A stretch of 64,000 bases of DNA from Ochrobactrum chromiisoli (lineage in GTDB: Bacteria > Pseudomonadota > Alphaproteobacteria > Rhizobiales > Rhizobiaceae): contig NZ_JAPHAV010000014.1 in assembly GCF_026241335.1 (NCBI RefSeq), positions 1 through 64,000 of the forward strand, read 5' to 3'. Shown here piece by piece: positions 16,072-25,783 of the stretch. Position 1 is the first letter of the stretch. Every line of letters starts with the position of its first letter. A program made the translations under genes and the position numbers. The notes beneath the pieces are model-generated. The model searched no databases. It saw only the letters and a program-made list of their open reading frames with translations, and was not told the DNA's origin.

Positions 16072-17481
16072 TCAGTTCCATGGGCCGTGGAAATCGCCTT
16101 CTTTGTCCACACGCTTGAAGCCGTGCGAACCAAAAAAGTCGCGCTGGCCCTGAATGACATTGGCCGTACCCTGCGACTGCGTAAAGCTGTCGAAGTAGCT
16201 CAATGCCGAACTGAGTGCTGGAAGCGGCAGACCTGCAAGCGCAGCCTGTGCAACGATCTTGCGAAGGCCTTTCGATGCCTTGCCCATGCGTTCAACAAAG
16301 GCCGGAACCAGCAGAAGATTTTCGATGTCCTGACCTTCAAAAGCCTGTGCAATATCGTCGAGGAACAGCGAACGGATGATGCAGCCTTCGCGCCAGATAC
16401 GCGCCGTTGTAGCGAGCGGAATATTCCAGCCATGTTCCTTTGACGCTGCGGCCAGAACGGCAAAGCCCTGCGCATAGGCGACGATCTTTCCAGCCAGAAG
16501 CCCCTGCTCAAGATCAGCAAGAAACTGCGCCTGATCAGCAATATCGAGTTTGCGCGGCGCAGGATTATAAGCCTTTTCCGCAGCCTGACGTTCAGCTTTC
16601 AGCGACGAGATTGAACGTGCATCAACCGCAGCTTCAATGCCAGTCGCAGGCACACCGAGCATCTGCGCTTCAATCGCAGACCAGCGACCTGTACCCTTCT
16701 GCCCGGCCTGATCAAGGATCATATCGACCATCGCCTTGCCAGTTTCAGGATCGGTAGCCTTCAGAACTTTTGCTGTTATTTCAATGAGATAGGAATTTAG
16801 CGGGCCGGCATTCCATTTCTCGAACACATCACCGATTGCAGGCGCCGAAAGGCCAAGACCATCACGCAGAATACCATAAATTTCGGCAATCATCTGCATG
16901 TCAGCATATTCAATGCCGTTGTGAATCGTCTTTACAAAATGGCCTGCGCCATCAGGGCCGACCAGAGCGCAGCAAGGCTCGCCGTTATATTTTGCAGCCG
17001 CAGCCAGAAGAATTGGTGCGATGCGGTCATAGGCTTCTTCAGTACCGCCAACCATCATGGATGGACCATGGCGTGCACCTTCTGCGCCACCCGATACGCC
17101 CATGCCGACAAAGGTCGGATCGTTAGGACCAAGCGCTTTCAGACGGCGCATCGTGTCACGATAATCGGAGTTACCCGCATCAATCATGATGTCGCCCTTC
17201 TCAAGATAAACCTTAAGACGGGTGGTTTCGGCGTCAACGGGCGCGCCAGCCTTGATCAGAAAGATGATCGGACGTGGCTTGCGGATATTGTCAGCCAGTT
17301 CTTCAAAGGTCGCGCAAGGGATGATCTTGTCACGCAGAGCACCAGCTTTTTCGATGAATGCTTTCAGCACGGGCTCGTCGCGGTCATAAACGGCTACCGT
17401 GTAGCCCTTCTCGGCGATATTCAGCGCAAGGTTCGAACCCATGACGCCGAGACCGACCATACCGATATCTGCTTTTTCCAT
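16072..17481 (-). CDS. gnd: 6-phosphogluconate dehydrogenase (decarboxylating)
   Basis: Oxidises 6-phosphogluconate to ribulose 5-phosphate and CO2 with NADP+ in the oxidative pentose phosphate pathway. The protein has 469 residues, the usual length. The nucleotide-binding motif GLGVMGSNLALN is near the N-terminus, the substrate signature VSGGAEGARHGPS near 128-140, and FLDDIAQAF in the C-terminal helical domain. The ATG at 17481 follows AAGGGC; an upstream in-frame extension to 17553 has no family support. Confidence 0.95.
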   Translation of the reverse strand: MEKADIGMVGLGVMGSNLALNIAEKGYTVAVYDRDEPVLKAFIEKAGALRDKIIPCATFEELADNIRKPRPIIFLIKAGAPVDAETTRLKVYLEKGDIMIDAGNSDYRDTMRRLKALGPNDPTFVGMGVSGGAEGARHGPSMMVGGTEEAYDRIAPILLAAAAKYNGEPCCALVGPDGAGHFVKTIHNGIEYADMQMIAEIYGILRDGLGLSAPAIGDVFEKWNAGPLNSYLIEITAKVLKATDPETGKAMVDMILDQAGQKGTGRWSAIEAQMLGVPATGIEAAVDARSISSLKAERQAAEKAYNPAPRKLDIADQAQFLADLEQGLLAGKIVAYAQGFAVLAAASKEHGWNIPLATTARIWREGCIIRSLFLDDIAQAFEGQDIENLLLVPAFVERMGKASKGLRKIVAQAALAGLPLPALSSALSYFDSFTQSQGTANVIQGQRDFFGSHGFKRVDKEGDFHGPWN

Positions 17482-17676
17482 TTTTTGCCCTTTTGAAACA
17501 CAGCCAACTGGCTTGCCGTAGAGAAATAGAGAGCCGACAGACTGGGCTGTCATAGCTGTTGCTGTCGCATTATTTAGCGCCAGCTTATACCAGTCTGTAT
17601 CCTATTCTTGGATGATCTAGGGCATATGACACAAATTTGATAGAGCCTTTTCTGAGAAACTAACCGATTTAAATGC

Positions 17677-18219
17677 TCAAACACGCTCGAGTTTCTCATG
17701 TGGCAACGGTGGTAGCTCAATCTTGATATGATCACCAGCCTGCACATTTCCACCCGCAAGAACGATCGACATGACGCCAGCTTTACGCACCAGTTCGCCA
17801 TTTTCCGTTTTATCGAGGACAGCGCCCAAAAGCCCCTTCTCAAATTTCTCAATCTGCGAACATGGATTACGCAAGCCCGTGAGTTCAAGGACAACATCGG
17901 ACCCAATTTTGAGAAGGGTCGATTTGGGCAGTGCGAGCAGATCGATCCCGCGCGTGGTGATGTTTTCACCCAACTGTGCAGGCGCAATGTCAAACCCCTT
18001 CTCTGTCAGCTCATCGAACAGTTCGGCTTGAATGAGATGGACCTGACGCAGATTGGGTTGCGTGGGATCTGCCCTCACACGCGACCGATGTTTGACGGTC
18101 ACTCCCTTGTGCGCATCGCCTTCAACACCCTCGCCAGCGACAATGCTTATCTCTGAAACCAGCTGTTTCGAGAAGTGATGCTTCGCATCGCGTGCAACGG
18201 CTACAACAATTCCACTCAT
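17677..18219 (-). CDS. MOSC-domain protein
   Basis: Protein of 180 residues with the MOSC (molybdenum cofactor sulfurase C-terminal) fold. It shows VEGDAHKG, LGENITTRGIDLLALP and the conserved cysteine in GLRNPCSQI, the proposed sulfur-carrying or metal-binding residue. Members such as YiiM and YuaD act on molybdenum-cofactor substrates. The ATG at 18219 begins MSGIVVAVARD; a longer open frame upstream is not supported. It is divergent from a Gfo/Idh gene. Confidence 0.85.
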   Translation of the reverse strand: MSGIVVAVARDAKHHFSKQLVSEISIVAGEGVEGDAHKGVTVKHRSRVRADPTQPNLRQVHLIQAELFDELTEKGFDIAPAQLGENITTRGIDLLALPKSTLLKIGSDVVLELTGLRNPCSQIEKFEKGLLGAVLDKTENGELVRKAGVMSIVLAGGNVQAGDHIKIELPPLPHEKLERV

Positions 18220-18339
18220 ATTTTTACCTTGATCACATGAAGAGAGACGTCGGCGGCAAAGCCAGTCGTAATCCCGCATATCATGCGATATACAGTCGAT
18301 GAAAGACAAGGGTATTGCGCAGGGGTAGGCGGTAAAACC

Positions 18340-19395
18340 ATGACGAACAAGCAGCGCGACGGCAAGGATTTTCGCTGGGGCATCTGGGGTACAGGCACGA
18401 TTGCCAATGCTTTTGCTGCCGATATTCAGGCAAGCAGCGCTATGCGCGTGAGTGCTGTCTGTTCGCGTTCCATGCAGAGTGCAGAGGATTTCAAAAGCCG
18501 CATCGGTGCGGATCAAGCCTTTAATGATGCTGCTGCCTTTCTCAACAGCGCGGAAATTGATGCGGTTTATATTGCCACGCCCAATGCCATGCATGTGCCG
18601 CAAACCTTGCAGGCCATTGCCGCTGGCATAGCGTGCCTCACGGAAAAACCGCTGACGCTTGATGCCGACGGCGCCAACCAGATCGAAGCAGCAAGCAAAG
18701 CGCATCATGTCTTTGCCATGGAAGCCATGTGGAGCCGCTTTCTTCCGGCAATTCATGCCACCCGCGAGTATATCAAAGCGGGGCGAATCGGAATGGTTAA
18801 GCGCATTGAGGCCGATCTGTCCTATTTTCGCGAAGAAGACCCAAAAAGCCGCTTTTTTGATCCCGCGCTTGGTGGTGGTGCGGCCTTTGATCTGGGCGTT
18901 TATCCGGTTTCGCTAGCGCTCAGTTTTCTCGGATTGCCCGATGCGGTGAGCGGTCGCTGGATACGCGCAAAGAGCGGCGTCGATATGCGTACAGTAATTG
19001 AGCTGACCTATCCCCATGCCAAAGCCCATCTTTCCTGTGGCTTTGATCATGACGGCGAAAACCGAATGCTGATTGAAGGTACCAAGGGTGCGATTATGCT
19101 GCATGCACCGTTTCTCAAGGCACAACGGCTCACGATCTTTTCGGAAAGCGTGCTGAATTCAGCCATCGGGCCAAAAGGACCGGGCGGCCTGGTTGGAAAA
19201 ATTCTCAACCGCCTGCCGCTTCCGGGCAGAACCGTTGAGCATCATCCATTCTCAGGCAACGGACTTCAATTTCAGGCGCAAGCCGTGCGCAATGCCGTGA
19301 CACGCGGCGAGACTTTAAGCCCGATCATGCCGCTTGAACACAGTGCTGCGGTTGCAAACATCATCAGCACTGTGCTTGCGCAAAAGCCGAATTAG
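18340..19395 (+). CDS. Gfo/Idh/MocA-family oxidoreductase
   Basis: NAD(P)-dependent dehydrogenase of 351 residues, probably acting on a sugar or inositol derivative. The Rossmann motif WGTGTIANAFA is near residues 15-25, and the family EKP motif appears as CLTEKPLTLD. The C-terminal alpha/beta domain begins near 125. The ATG at 18340 follows AGGCGG; the longer frame from 18283 lacks a ribosome-binding site. It converges on a second, different Gfo/Idh gene, with a 4-base overlap of stop codons. Confidence 0.85.
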   Translation: MTNKQRDGKDFRWGIWGTGTIANAFAADIQASSAMRVSAVCSRSMQSAEDFKSRIGADQAFNDAAAFLNSAEIDAVYIATPNAMHVPQTLQAIAAGIACLTEKPLTLDADGANQIEAASKAHHVFAMEAMWSRFLPAIHATREYIKAGRIGMVKRIEADLSYFREEDPKSRFFDPALGGGAAFDLGVYPVSLALSFLGLPDAVSGRWIRAKSGVDMRTVIELTYPHAKAHLSCGFDHDGENRMLIEGTKGAIMLHAPFLKAQRLTIFSESVLNSAIGPKGPGGLVGKILNRLPLPGRTVEHHPFSGNGLQFQAQAVRNAVTRGETLSPIMPLEHSAAVANIISTVLAQKPN

Positions 19396-20528
19396 AAGCT
19401 GCTCTGCACCTTATAGGGTGCTGCATTTTCGCCAGCATTGTTGAGTGCAAGGGCCACTTCGGTGATGTGCAAAGCCACATTACCAGAGAAAAACGCAGCC
19501 TCACCTGTTTCAATGGCGCGCGCCTGATCCGCCACGCCACGCATGAAATCAATCTGTGACGGGAATGACGGCAGGCTGACCGTGTTCCCCTTTGGATAAG
19601 CGAGCTTGCTGCCGACAGCGGGTTTCCACGCCAGCGTCTTACCAAGCTTTGCTTCCAGACGCCCAAAAACGCGCGACAGGATGGAACGCTTTCTCTCTGT
19701 CGATTCAAGACGAACCGCAGAGCGATTGTCCCAGAGATCATCGACAGTAATGGAGCCTTTGTCGGCCACGATTGTCAGGCTGCGATCTTTCGGCATGGCA
19801 AGGCCGGACGTCAGACGTGCAACAAGACCGGATTTAAAACGCAGGCAACCCACGGAAAAATCTGGTGCCATACGCAGATGCTCCGTTCCCGGTCCTTTGT
19901 TCTGGAAGGTGATTGAGGAAAAAGCCGTCACGCTTTCCACAGGACCAAACAGCGATACGAGCCATGAAAGTGCATAACCTGCATGTTCCAGCGTACAGCC
20001 AATCTCAAACTCATGCAGACCCGGCCAAGGCGCACCCGATTGCGAGCGCCATGTCGCCCATTTGTCGCGGAAAACCGGGCCGTCTTCCATTTCGGCATAG
20101 ACCAGCCGCGGCGTACCAATCTCGCTTATGGAAGTCGCAACAAGCTTCTGTGCATCGCTCAAAGCGTTGGCGGGGGCAGCGGCCAGTGTCAGTCCGTTTG
20201 CAGCCGCAAACTCAACCAGTTCCTTGGCATCGTTGAAATCCATGGCCAGCGGCTTTTCCGAATAGACGTGCTTGCCCGCTTCAAGCGCTGCGCGCGAAAT
20301 GGCGTAATGGTTCTCCGGCGTTGTCAGGTTAAGCACAATCTGCACATCTTTATCAGCAAGGATTGCTTCAAAGCTTTCATAGGCACGAACATTATAATGC
20401 GAAGCAAAGACTTTCAGGCGCTCTGCCGAGCGATCAAAGGCACCGAGCAGCTTAAGCTGCGGGTAATTGCGCAGCGTGGTCATGTAGTAATCGGCGACGA
20501 AGCCCGTGCCAATGATCGCGATATTCAT
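19392..20528 (-). CDS. Gfo/Idh/MocA-family oxidoreductase of the polysaccharide cluster
   Basis: Second oxidoreductase of this family, 378 residues, with IAIIGTGFVADYY at the N-terminus and YSEKPLAMDF at the EKP motif. It is the last gene of a leftward operon after a glycosyltransferase and an ExoQ-like protein, 14 bases from the latter. It probably modifies a nucleotide sugar for the polymer. The ATG at 20528 follows CGGAG; the upstream extension is not supported. Confidence 0.83.
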   Translation of the reverse strand: MNIAIIGTGFVADYYMTTLRNYPQLKLLGAFDRSAERLKVFASHYNVRAYESFEAILADKDVQIVLNLTTPENHYAISRAALEAGKHVYSEKPLAMDFNDAKELVEFAAANGLTLAAAPANALSDAQKLVATSISEIGTPRLVYAEMEDGPVFRDKWATWRSQSGAPWPGLHEFEIGCTLEHAGYALSWLVSLFGPVESVTAFSSITFQNKGPGTEHLRMAPDFSVGCLRFKSGLVARLTSGLAMPKDRSLTIVADKGSITVDDLWDNRSAVRLESTERKRSILSRVFGRLEAKLGKTLAWKPAVGSKLAYPKGNTVSLPSFPSQIDFMRGVADQARAIETGEAAFFSGNVALHITEVALALNNAGENAAPYKVQSSF

Positions 20529-20542
20529 GATTAACTCCGGGA

Positions 20543-21862
20543 TTATACAGACCGCTTGGGAATGGTGACTTTCGCTGTCATGCGCAAGCCAAAGATCGCA
20601 AAGATGAGCATGAGCCAAACCGGGTCCATGCGGCGGAAGAAAAAGCTTTCCAGCATCGCGTTCAGCGTGCCGAAAAACACAAACATGAGAAAAAAGTCTG
20701 CGAGAAGCAGGTTTTCTCGCGTTGGCCTGCACCGCATATAGTTGACCAGCGGCATGACAATGATCACAAAAATTGCGCAGATAAGACCGATGAGCCCCGT
20801 GGACAGCGTGATGTCGAGATAGCCGTTATGGCCATGCACGATGCCGCGCACATCCCAATCAAGGTAATATGGATTGGCCGCTTCTTTTGCTGCCCCAGTA
20901 CTCCAGAAGCTTTCATAGCCAAAGCCGGTCCATGGGCGGTTATGCAGCGCTTCAATAGCAAAAGCCCAGATTGATGTGCGCCCGGTGAAAGTCGGGTCCA
21001 CCGAGAAATTCAGAACAATCTGGTGGAGAGGCTCAAACAGCACCGTGCCGATTGTGAAAAGCGCAAAAGCAAGCTGAATGACCACGATCATAAGTGGCGC
21101 CAGCCCACGTACACCAAACATACCCGGGGCAATGACCAGAATCATGGCAAAGGGTACCAGTGCAACCGTGGTTTTTGATCCAGTATGCGCCACGAAGAAC
21201 AGGGCAAATAATGCAATCAGTGCCCCACTGACCCGCCAGCCGCGTCGCCACAGATAGATGCCACCAAAAGCAAAAAACGCCATAACAGGCCCGGCAATAT
21301 TCTTATGCGTGAACACCCCGCGCCACAGATATGAGTTTTGTGGCTCGGCAGCGTCAGCGCCATGGGTGCCAAGATTAGGCAACAGCACCACACCAGCATA
21401 TGAAATCACAATCACAATTGATGCCACTATAAGCAGCATAATGGAATAGCCGTCAGCGTCCTGCGGCAAAGCCAGCACAGCGACTATGGCAAGAACACCG
21501 ATCAGTGTCAGCATGATCCCGCGAATGGCCGTTCCCAGATCAGGACTGGTGAAGGCCGAAGCGATGAGAATGGCAAACATCAGGCCCCAGCCAAGGCTTG
21601 CAAGCCGCAAGACCTTGCGCGGATCAGCAAACATCGCAAGCGCAGCCAGCGAAATAACTCCGACGAGACCGAAGCCAAGCTGATTGACACTATCGCCCGC
21701 CTGCTGGCCATCAACGACAACGGCCTGCGAAAACGGGCGAAAAGAAATCAGCAGAATGCAGAATATAATTGTTGCTGCGACGAGCGCGATCTGGCGCATC
21801 GTCGCCTTCAACGGATCGAACGAGGCCGTATCAGTTCTTGTCCGGGTTGCGATACTGCTCAT
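20543..21862 (-). CDS. O-antigen ligase/ExoQ-like polysaccharide polymerase
   Basis: Integral membrane protein of 439 residues with roughly eleven membrane segments, of the WaaL/Wzy_C superfamily. The large periplasmic loop contains RGVFTHKNIAGP, and a later loop has HGHNGYLDITLSTGLIG, both typical of ExoQ-like and O-antigen ligase proteins. It either polymerises repeat units or ligates a chain to its acceptor. Its start overlaps the upstream glycosyltransferase by 32 bases. Confidence 0.85.
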   Translation of the reverse strand: MSSIATRTRTDTASFDPLKATMRQIALVAATIIFCILLISFRPFSQAVVVDGQQAGDSVNQLGFGLVGVISLAALAMFADPRKVLRLASLGWGLMFAILIASAFTSPDLGTAIRGIMLTLIGVLAIVAVLALPQDADGYSIMLLIVASIVIVISYAGVVLLPNLGTHGADAAEPQNSYLWRGVFTHKNIAGPVMAFFAFGGIYLWRRGWRVSGALIALFALFFVAHTGSKTTVALVPFAMILVIAPGMFGVRGLAPLMIVVIQLAFALFTIGTVLFEPLHQIVLNFSVDPTFTGRTSIWAFAIEALHNRPWTGFGYESFWSTGAAKEAANPYYLDWDVRGIVHGHNGYLDITLSTGLIGLICAIFVIIVMPLVNYMRCRPTRENLLLADFFLMFVFFGTLNAMLESFFFRRMDPVWLMLIFAIFGLRMTAKVTIPKRSV

Positions 21863-22823
21863 TCAAATATCCAAAATGCGCCATCACCCGACCCAGACCG
21901 ATATGAATAAAGTAAGTGCCGACAGGCGCAAAGCCGGCCGCAAAACCTCTTCTGAGTGCTTTGATCGGCGAATAGGCCAGAAGAGCCAAACTCTTCAGGA
22001 ACACGCGCACCTGACCAAACGGCTCATCCTTGCGTTTACGCTGCTCAATCAGTGTTGAAAGAACGCCATTGCGCAAACCACGCGAGGTGATCCAGTCGCG
22101 TTCCAGACGGCGCGCAGGAATGGTTTCGCGCACGATGCCTTCCGCACACCACGCAACTTTAAAGCCCTTGGCAATAGAGCGGGACAGGAAGTCAGAATCG
22201 CCGCCACCAGTAAAGTTGAACTTCAGATCCATAAACGGATAGCTATGCGCTTCCAAAACAGCACGCGCAATCAGCAGGTTGCCCGATGAATAGATGATCG
22301 GCACCGGGCCGGTCTTCGTGTAATGAGGCAGGAAAACCGGATGCTTCGCCCACTTTTCAGAATTCGGCTTTTCAAAAATCGGATACTGCGGGCCGCCAAC
22401 CAGACTGACATCATAACGCTCAGCCGTCGAAACCATATTCTCGATCCAGTCAGGATCGGCCAGTTCATCATCATCAATGACAATGACATATTTGAAATTT
22501 GGAAAAAACTTGGTCGCCGTCAGCCAACCGGCATTATAAGCATTGCAATTGCCGCGATGCGACTCGCCAATAAGCATGCCGTTATATTTGCCAGCCTCGA
22601 AAAGCGGAGCTGCAACGGTTGCGCCTTCTTTCTTTTCAGTCTCATTCTCGATAACCACCACTGCCCAACGACGCTTTGTCGTTTGCGCATTCAACGTATC
22701 GAGGGTTCTGATCAGATGCTCAGGCCGCTTAAATGTAGGAAGAGAAACGACAATATCGATCTCATCATAGGCAAGCCCAGGCGTTTTAGCGATTACTTCA
22801 ATATGATCCGGTAATTCTATCAT
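21831..22823 (-). CDS. Family 2 glycosyltransferase
   Basis: GT-A fold glycosyltransferase of 330 residues. It starts the fold with IDIVVSLPTFKRPEHLIRTL, has the metal-binding acidic run VIDDDELADPDW near 120-131, and FTGGGDSDFLSRSIAKG as the acceptor-side motif. No membrane anchor is evident. It is the first gene of the leftward operon with the ExoQ-like and oxidoreductase genes. Donor and acceptor are unknown. Confidence 0.85.
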   Translation of the reverse strand: MIELPDHIEVIAKTPGLAYDEIDIVVSLPTFKRPEHLIRTLDTLNAQTTKRRWAVVVIENETEKKEGATVAAPLFEAGKYNGMLIGESHRGNCNAYNAGWLTATKFFPNFKYVIVIDDDELADPDWIENMVSTAERYDVSLVGGPQYPIFEKPNSEKWAKHPVFLPHYTKTGPVPIIYSSGNLLIARAVLEAHSYPFMDLKFNFTGGGDSDFLSRSIAKGFKVAWCAEGIVRETIPARRLERDWITSRGLRNGVLSTLIEQRKRKDEPFGQVRVFLKSLALLAYSPIKALRRGFAAGFAPVGTYFIHIGLGRVMAHFGYLNEQYRNPDKN

Positions 22824-22861
22824 CTCGGCTTCCGATTTATTTCAGAGATTTACATTTTTAT

Positions 22862-22886
22862 GTTTATCTTTCCACTATTGATAAAC
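22862..22886. promoter_or_regulatory. Inverted repeat in the divergent polysaccharide promoter
   Basis: GTTTATC and GATAAAC form 7-base arms over an 11-base spacer between two divergent polysaccharide operons. An AAACGTTT palindrome overlaps it at 22883-22890. It is a candidate operator coordinating both operons. Confidence 0.4.
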
Positions 22887-22952
22887 GTTTAAAGAAAAGT
22901 TCACTGCATGGCTGTAGAGAGTGGCTTTAGCAAATACTCATTAAGATCGGTT

Positions 22953-22957
22953 AGGAG
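22953..22957 (+). promoter_or_regulatory. Ribosome-binding site for a TTG start
   Basis: AGGAG five bases before the TTG at 22963. No in-frame ATG is near the family N-terminus, so this site decides the start. Confidence 0.75.
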
Positions 22958-22962
22958 CTGAA

Positions 22963-24150
22963 TTGCAACCGTGTCGTCTTGTCTTCGTAACATCACTTGT
23001 TCCACATGCGGTCGCTTCGACGGGTTATGAAGTTGCGAATGCCGCCGTTATCGATGGTCTGCGTCGCGCCGGTGCTCATGTCACTGTTCTCGGTTTCACC
23101 TGGCCGGGACATCCGGCGGCTGAAAACAAAGACACGATCGTTCTTGGCGAAGTGGAAGTACGCACAGAAGGCGCCGGCATCAAGCGCAAGATCGGCTGGG
23201 TGCTGAAATCTTTTCTCACAGGGCTGACGGTTTCGTCGGCAAAGCTGCGGGTTATCCCAGCAGTTGAACTGCATAATGCGATCACCGAACTCGGTGAATT
23301 CGATGCCTATGTGCTCAACGGTGTGACGCTGCCGGGCGCCTTTGAAGATATTTTCAAGGACAAGCCATCGATTTTCGTTGCGCATAATGTCGAATACCGT
23401 TCGGCAGAAGAAAATGCGGCAGATGCCAAAGGCAAGGTTCAGAAATTTCTGTTTGGCCGCGAGGCTAGGATTCTCAAAAAGCTGGAGAGCAGGCTTTGCA
23501 AACAGGCAAGCTTTGTCTTCACCTTTGCAGAAGAAGACGGCCCGGCACTGGGCCTCGACAAAAATAAATTTGCAACACTCCCGCTTGTCATGCCGGGCAA
23601 CAGCGAAACCGTGAAACCGGAGGCAGCCAAATATGATCTCGCGCTCATCGGTACATGGACATGGCACCCCAACCGCATTGGCCTTGAATGGTTTCTGCGC
23701 GAAGTCAAACCGCTTTTGCCAAAAGACATCACAATCGCCATCGCAGGCAACACACCCGCCGATCTTATTGCGGCCTGGCCGGGTGTGAATTTCGTCGGCA
23801 AAGTGCCTGATGCCACCAAATTCGTTGAAAGTGGCAAACTGATACCTCTGATCAGCCGCGCGGGCACAGGCGTTCAGTTGAAAACGATAGAAACGTTTGA
23901 GCTGGGAAAACCAAGTGTTGCCACCGCTCATTCGGTTCGTGGTATTGGCAATATCCCGGCCAACTGCACAATGGCCGACAAGCCTGCTGAATTTGCCGCA
24001 GCCATCGTAGAGCGCCTTAAAGCAATCAATGAAGGTGACGATCAAAGACTGGACGGCAAAGCCTTTAAACAGGCACAAATCGCAGGCATGGACAGCGCAA
24101 TCGCCCGAGGCTTAAAGAAACTTCAGGACGTCACAGGAAAAGCAGACTGA
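22963..24150 (+). CDS. Family 4-type glycosyltransferase
   Basis: GT-B fold glycosyltransferase of 395 residues. It begins CRLVFVTSLVPHAVASTGYE, and the C-terminal Rossmann half shows LALIGTWTWHPNRIGLEWF and PLISRAGTGVQLKTIETF, as in GT4/Glyco_trans_1_4 proteins. The TTG start is set by a strong AGGAG. It heads a rightward operon of three genes. Sugar specificity cannot be told. Confidence 0.83.
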   Translation: MQPCRLVFVTSLVPHAVASTGYEVANAAVIDGLRRAGAHVTVLGFTWPGHPAAENKDTIVLGEVEVRTEGAGIKRKIGWVLKSFLTGLTVSSAKLRVIPAVELHNAITELGEFDAYVLNGVTLPGAFEDIFKDKPSIFVAHNVEYRSAEENAADAKGKVQKFLFGREARILKKLESRLCKQASFVFTFAEEDGPALGLDKNKFATLPLVMPGNSETVKPEAAKYDLALIGTWTWHPNRIGLEWFLREVKPLLPKDITIAIAGNTPADLIAAWPGVNFVGKVPDATKFVESGKLIPLISRAGTGVQLKTIETFELGKPSVATAHSVRGIGNIPANCTMADKPAEFAAAIVERLKAINEGDDQRLDGKAFKQAQIAGMDSAIARGLKKLQDVTGKAD

Positions 24151-24152
24151 AT

Positions 24153-24917
24153 ATGACGCATAGTGCATCCGAAAAACTCGAATACCGAAATATTCTCGGC
24201 ATCAAGGTTGTCTGTTTCGACTGGGGCAGTTCATTCGCTTATTTTGAAAAGCGAATCGAAAACCGGGCCTTCTTGAAGCAGGGTTGGCTTAATGCCAACA
24301 ATGCCAATATTGCGCATGAAGACCCGGCCTATATGGCAGCGCTCAAAAATTTTCTGATCCTGCCTGATGGTGTTGGTGTCGATATTGCCAGCAAGGTCGC
24401 TTATGGTGAAAAATTTCCAGCCAATCTCAACGGCACAGACTTCATCCCCGGCTTGATGCAGCATATCAAACGCCCGATGAAAGTGGCGTTGCTTGGTGGC
24501 GGTCCCGGCGTTGCTGCACACACAGTGCAGCTTTTTGAGAAGCAAATCCCGCAGCACGATTATCGTGTGATCTCGGATGGCTATTTCAAGCCTGCGGATA
24601 TAGACGGCATTCTGGATCAGCTTAAGGCATATCATCCCGATATGCTGCTGGTGGCCATGGGTGTTCCGCGGCAGGAGCTGTTCATCGACAAATACATCAC
24701 AGCCGAACATTGCACGATTGCGAGCGCGGTTGGCGCCTTATTCGATCTGCATACCGGCCGCGTGCAGCGCGCACCCCATTGGGTCCGCACGCTCAAAATG
24801 GAATGGGCGCATCGCCTGATGCAGGAGCCGCGCCGTCTGGCAAAGCGCTATCTGGTTGGCAATCCAGTGTTTCTCTGGCGTGTTGCAAAAGCAAAGCTGT
24901 CAGGGGGCAACCCTTGA
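24153..24917 (+). CDS. WecG/TagA/CpsF-family glycosyltransferase
   Basis: GT26-family enzyme of 254 residues, which usually adds the second sugar (ManNAc, ManNAcA or similar) to an undecaprenyl-linked sugar. Typical motifs are NGTDFIPGLM, VALLGGGPGVA and the family signature VAMGVPRQELFIDKY. The C-terminal amphipathic region (MEWAHRLMQEPRRLAKRYL) matches the membrane-attachment tail of this family. It starts 2 bases after the previous stop and overlaps the next gene. Confidence 0.88.
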   Translation: MTHSASEKLEYRNILGIKVVCFDWGSSFAYFEKRIENRAFLKQGWLNANNANIAHEDPAYMAALKNFLILPDGVGVDIASKVAYGEKFPANLNGTDFIPGLMQHIKRPMKVALLGGGPGVAAHTVQLFEKQIPQHDYRVISDGYFKPADIDGILDQLKAYHPDMLLVAMGVPRQELFIDKYITAEHCTIASAVGALFDLHTGRVQRAPHWVRTLKMEWAHRLMQEPRRLAKRYLVGNPVFLWRVAKAKLSGGNP

Positions 24918-25777
24918 AGACAGCTATTGTCACCGCAAGCTGGGATCAGGACTTTGAGCGTTGCAAGCTCTTATGCGAAACCATGGACAAACATGTCACC
25001 GGTTTCACCAAGCATTATATTCTGGTCGACAGCAAAGATGTTGCGCTTTTTCGGCAGATAGAGAACGCCAATCGCATCGTGATTGACGAGCGAGATTTGT
25101 TGCCGTCCTGGTTGCGAGCCTTCCCCGATCCGACCTATCTCGGGCGCCGTCGCGTCTGGTTGTCGTTTAAAACCAAACCGTTGCGCGGTTGGCATGTACA
25201 GCAGTTGCGCCGCATTGCACTGGCAGACAAGGTGGAAGAAGACGGACTGCTTTATACCGATTCCGACACTGCTTTTGTCCGGCCCTTTGATTGCAACACA
25301 CTCTGGCACGAGGATAAGCTGCGCCTGTTCTACCGGCCCAATGCGCTTGCCAATCCTGAATGGCCGGAACATCCCGTTTGGGCAGAGAACGCAGGAAAGC
25401 TTCTTGGCGTCAAGAATGGCAAGAGTGCGCTGAATGACTATATCGGCCAGCTTGTTTCCTGGCGCAGAGATTCGGTCATCGGCATGTGCGAGCGTATCGA
25501 AAAGCACACCGGTCAGCATTGGGTTGCTGCCATCGGCAATGTCCGACGCTTCTCCGAATGCTTTATCTACGGCCATTATGTTGATGATATTCTGGATGGC
25601 GCAGGCCATTTCCACGACACGCACGATCTGTGTCGCATGCAATGGTTTGCACCGCCACCCACGGAAGAAGAATTCCGCACTTTTATCGCTGAGATGGAAC
25701 CACATCAGGTTGCCATCGGCATGCAGTCATTCCTGAGCTTGTCGGTTAACGATATTCGCCGGATCATCGGCGCTTAA
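24914..25777 (+). CDS. DUF6492-like protein, probable glycosyltransferase
   Basis: Protein of 287 residues that looks like a GT-A domain: it opens KTAIVTASWDQDFERCKLL and contains the acidic motif YTDSDTAFVRPFD near residues 115-127. I assign it to DUF6492 by recognition. The start is a TTG overlapping the previous stop (TTGA), with GGGGG upstream; no nearby in-frame ATG precedes the conserved strand. Its place as last gene of the operon suggests a transfer reaction on the same polymer. No biochemical function is known to me. Confidence 0.65.
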   Translation: MKTAIVTASWDQDFERCKLLCETMDKHVTGFTKHYILVDSKDVALFRQIENANRIVIDERDLLPSWLRAFPDPTYLGRRRVWLSFKTKPLRGWHVQQLRRIALADKVEEDGLLYTDSDTAFVRPFDCNTLWHEDKLRLFYRPNALANPEWPEHPVWAENAGKLLGVKNGKSALNDYIGQLVSWRRDSVIGMCERIEKHTGQHWVAAIGNVRRFSECFIYGHYVDDILDGAGHFHDTHDLCRMQWFAPPPTEEEFRTFIAEMEPHQVAIGMQSFLSLSVNDIRRIIGA

Positions 25778-25783
25778 TCTTTT

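Noticed and set aside
22993-24078. Long minus-strand open frame of 361 codons
   Set aside because: It is fully antisense to a glycosyltransferase with clear motifs, has unusual composition and matches no family I know.
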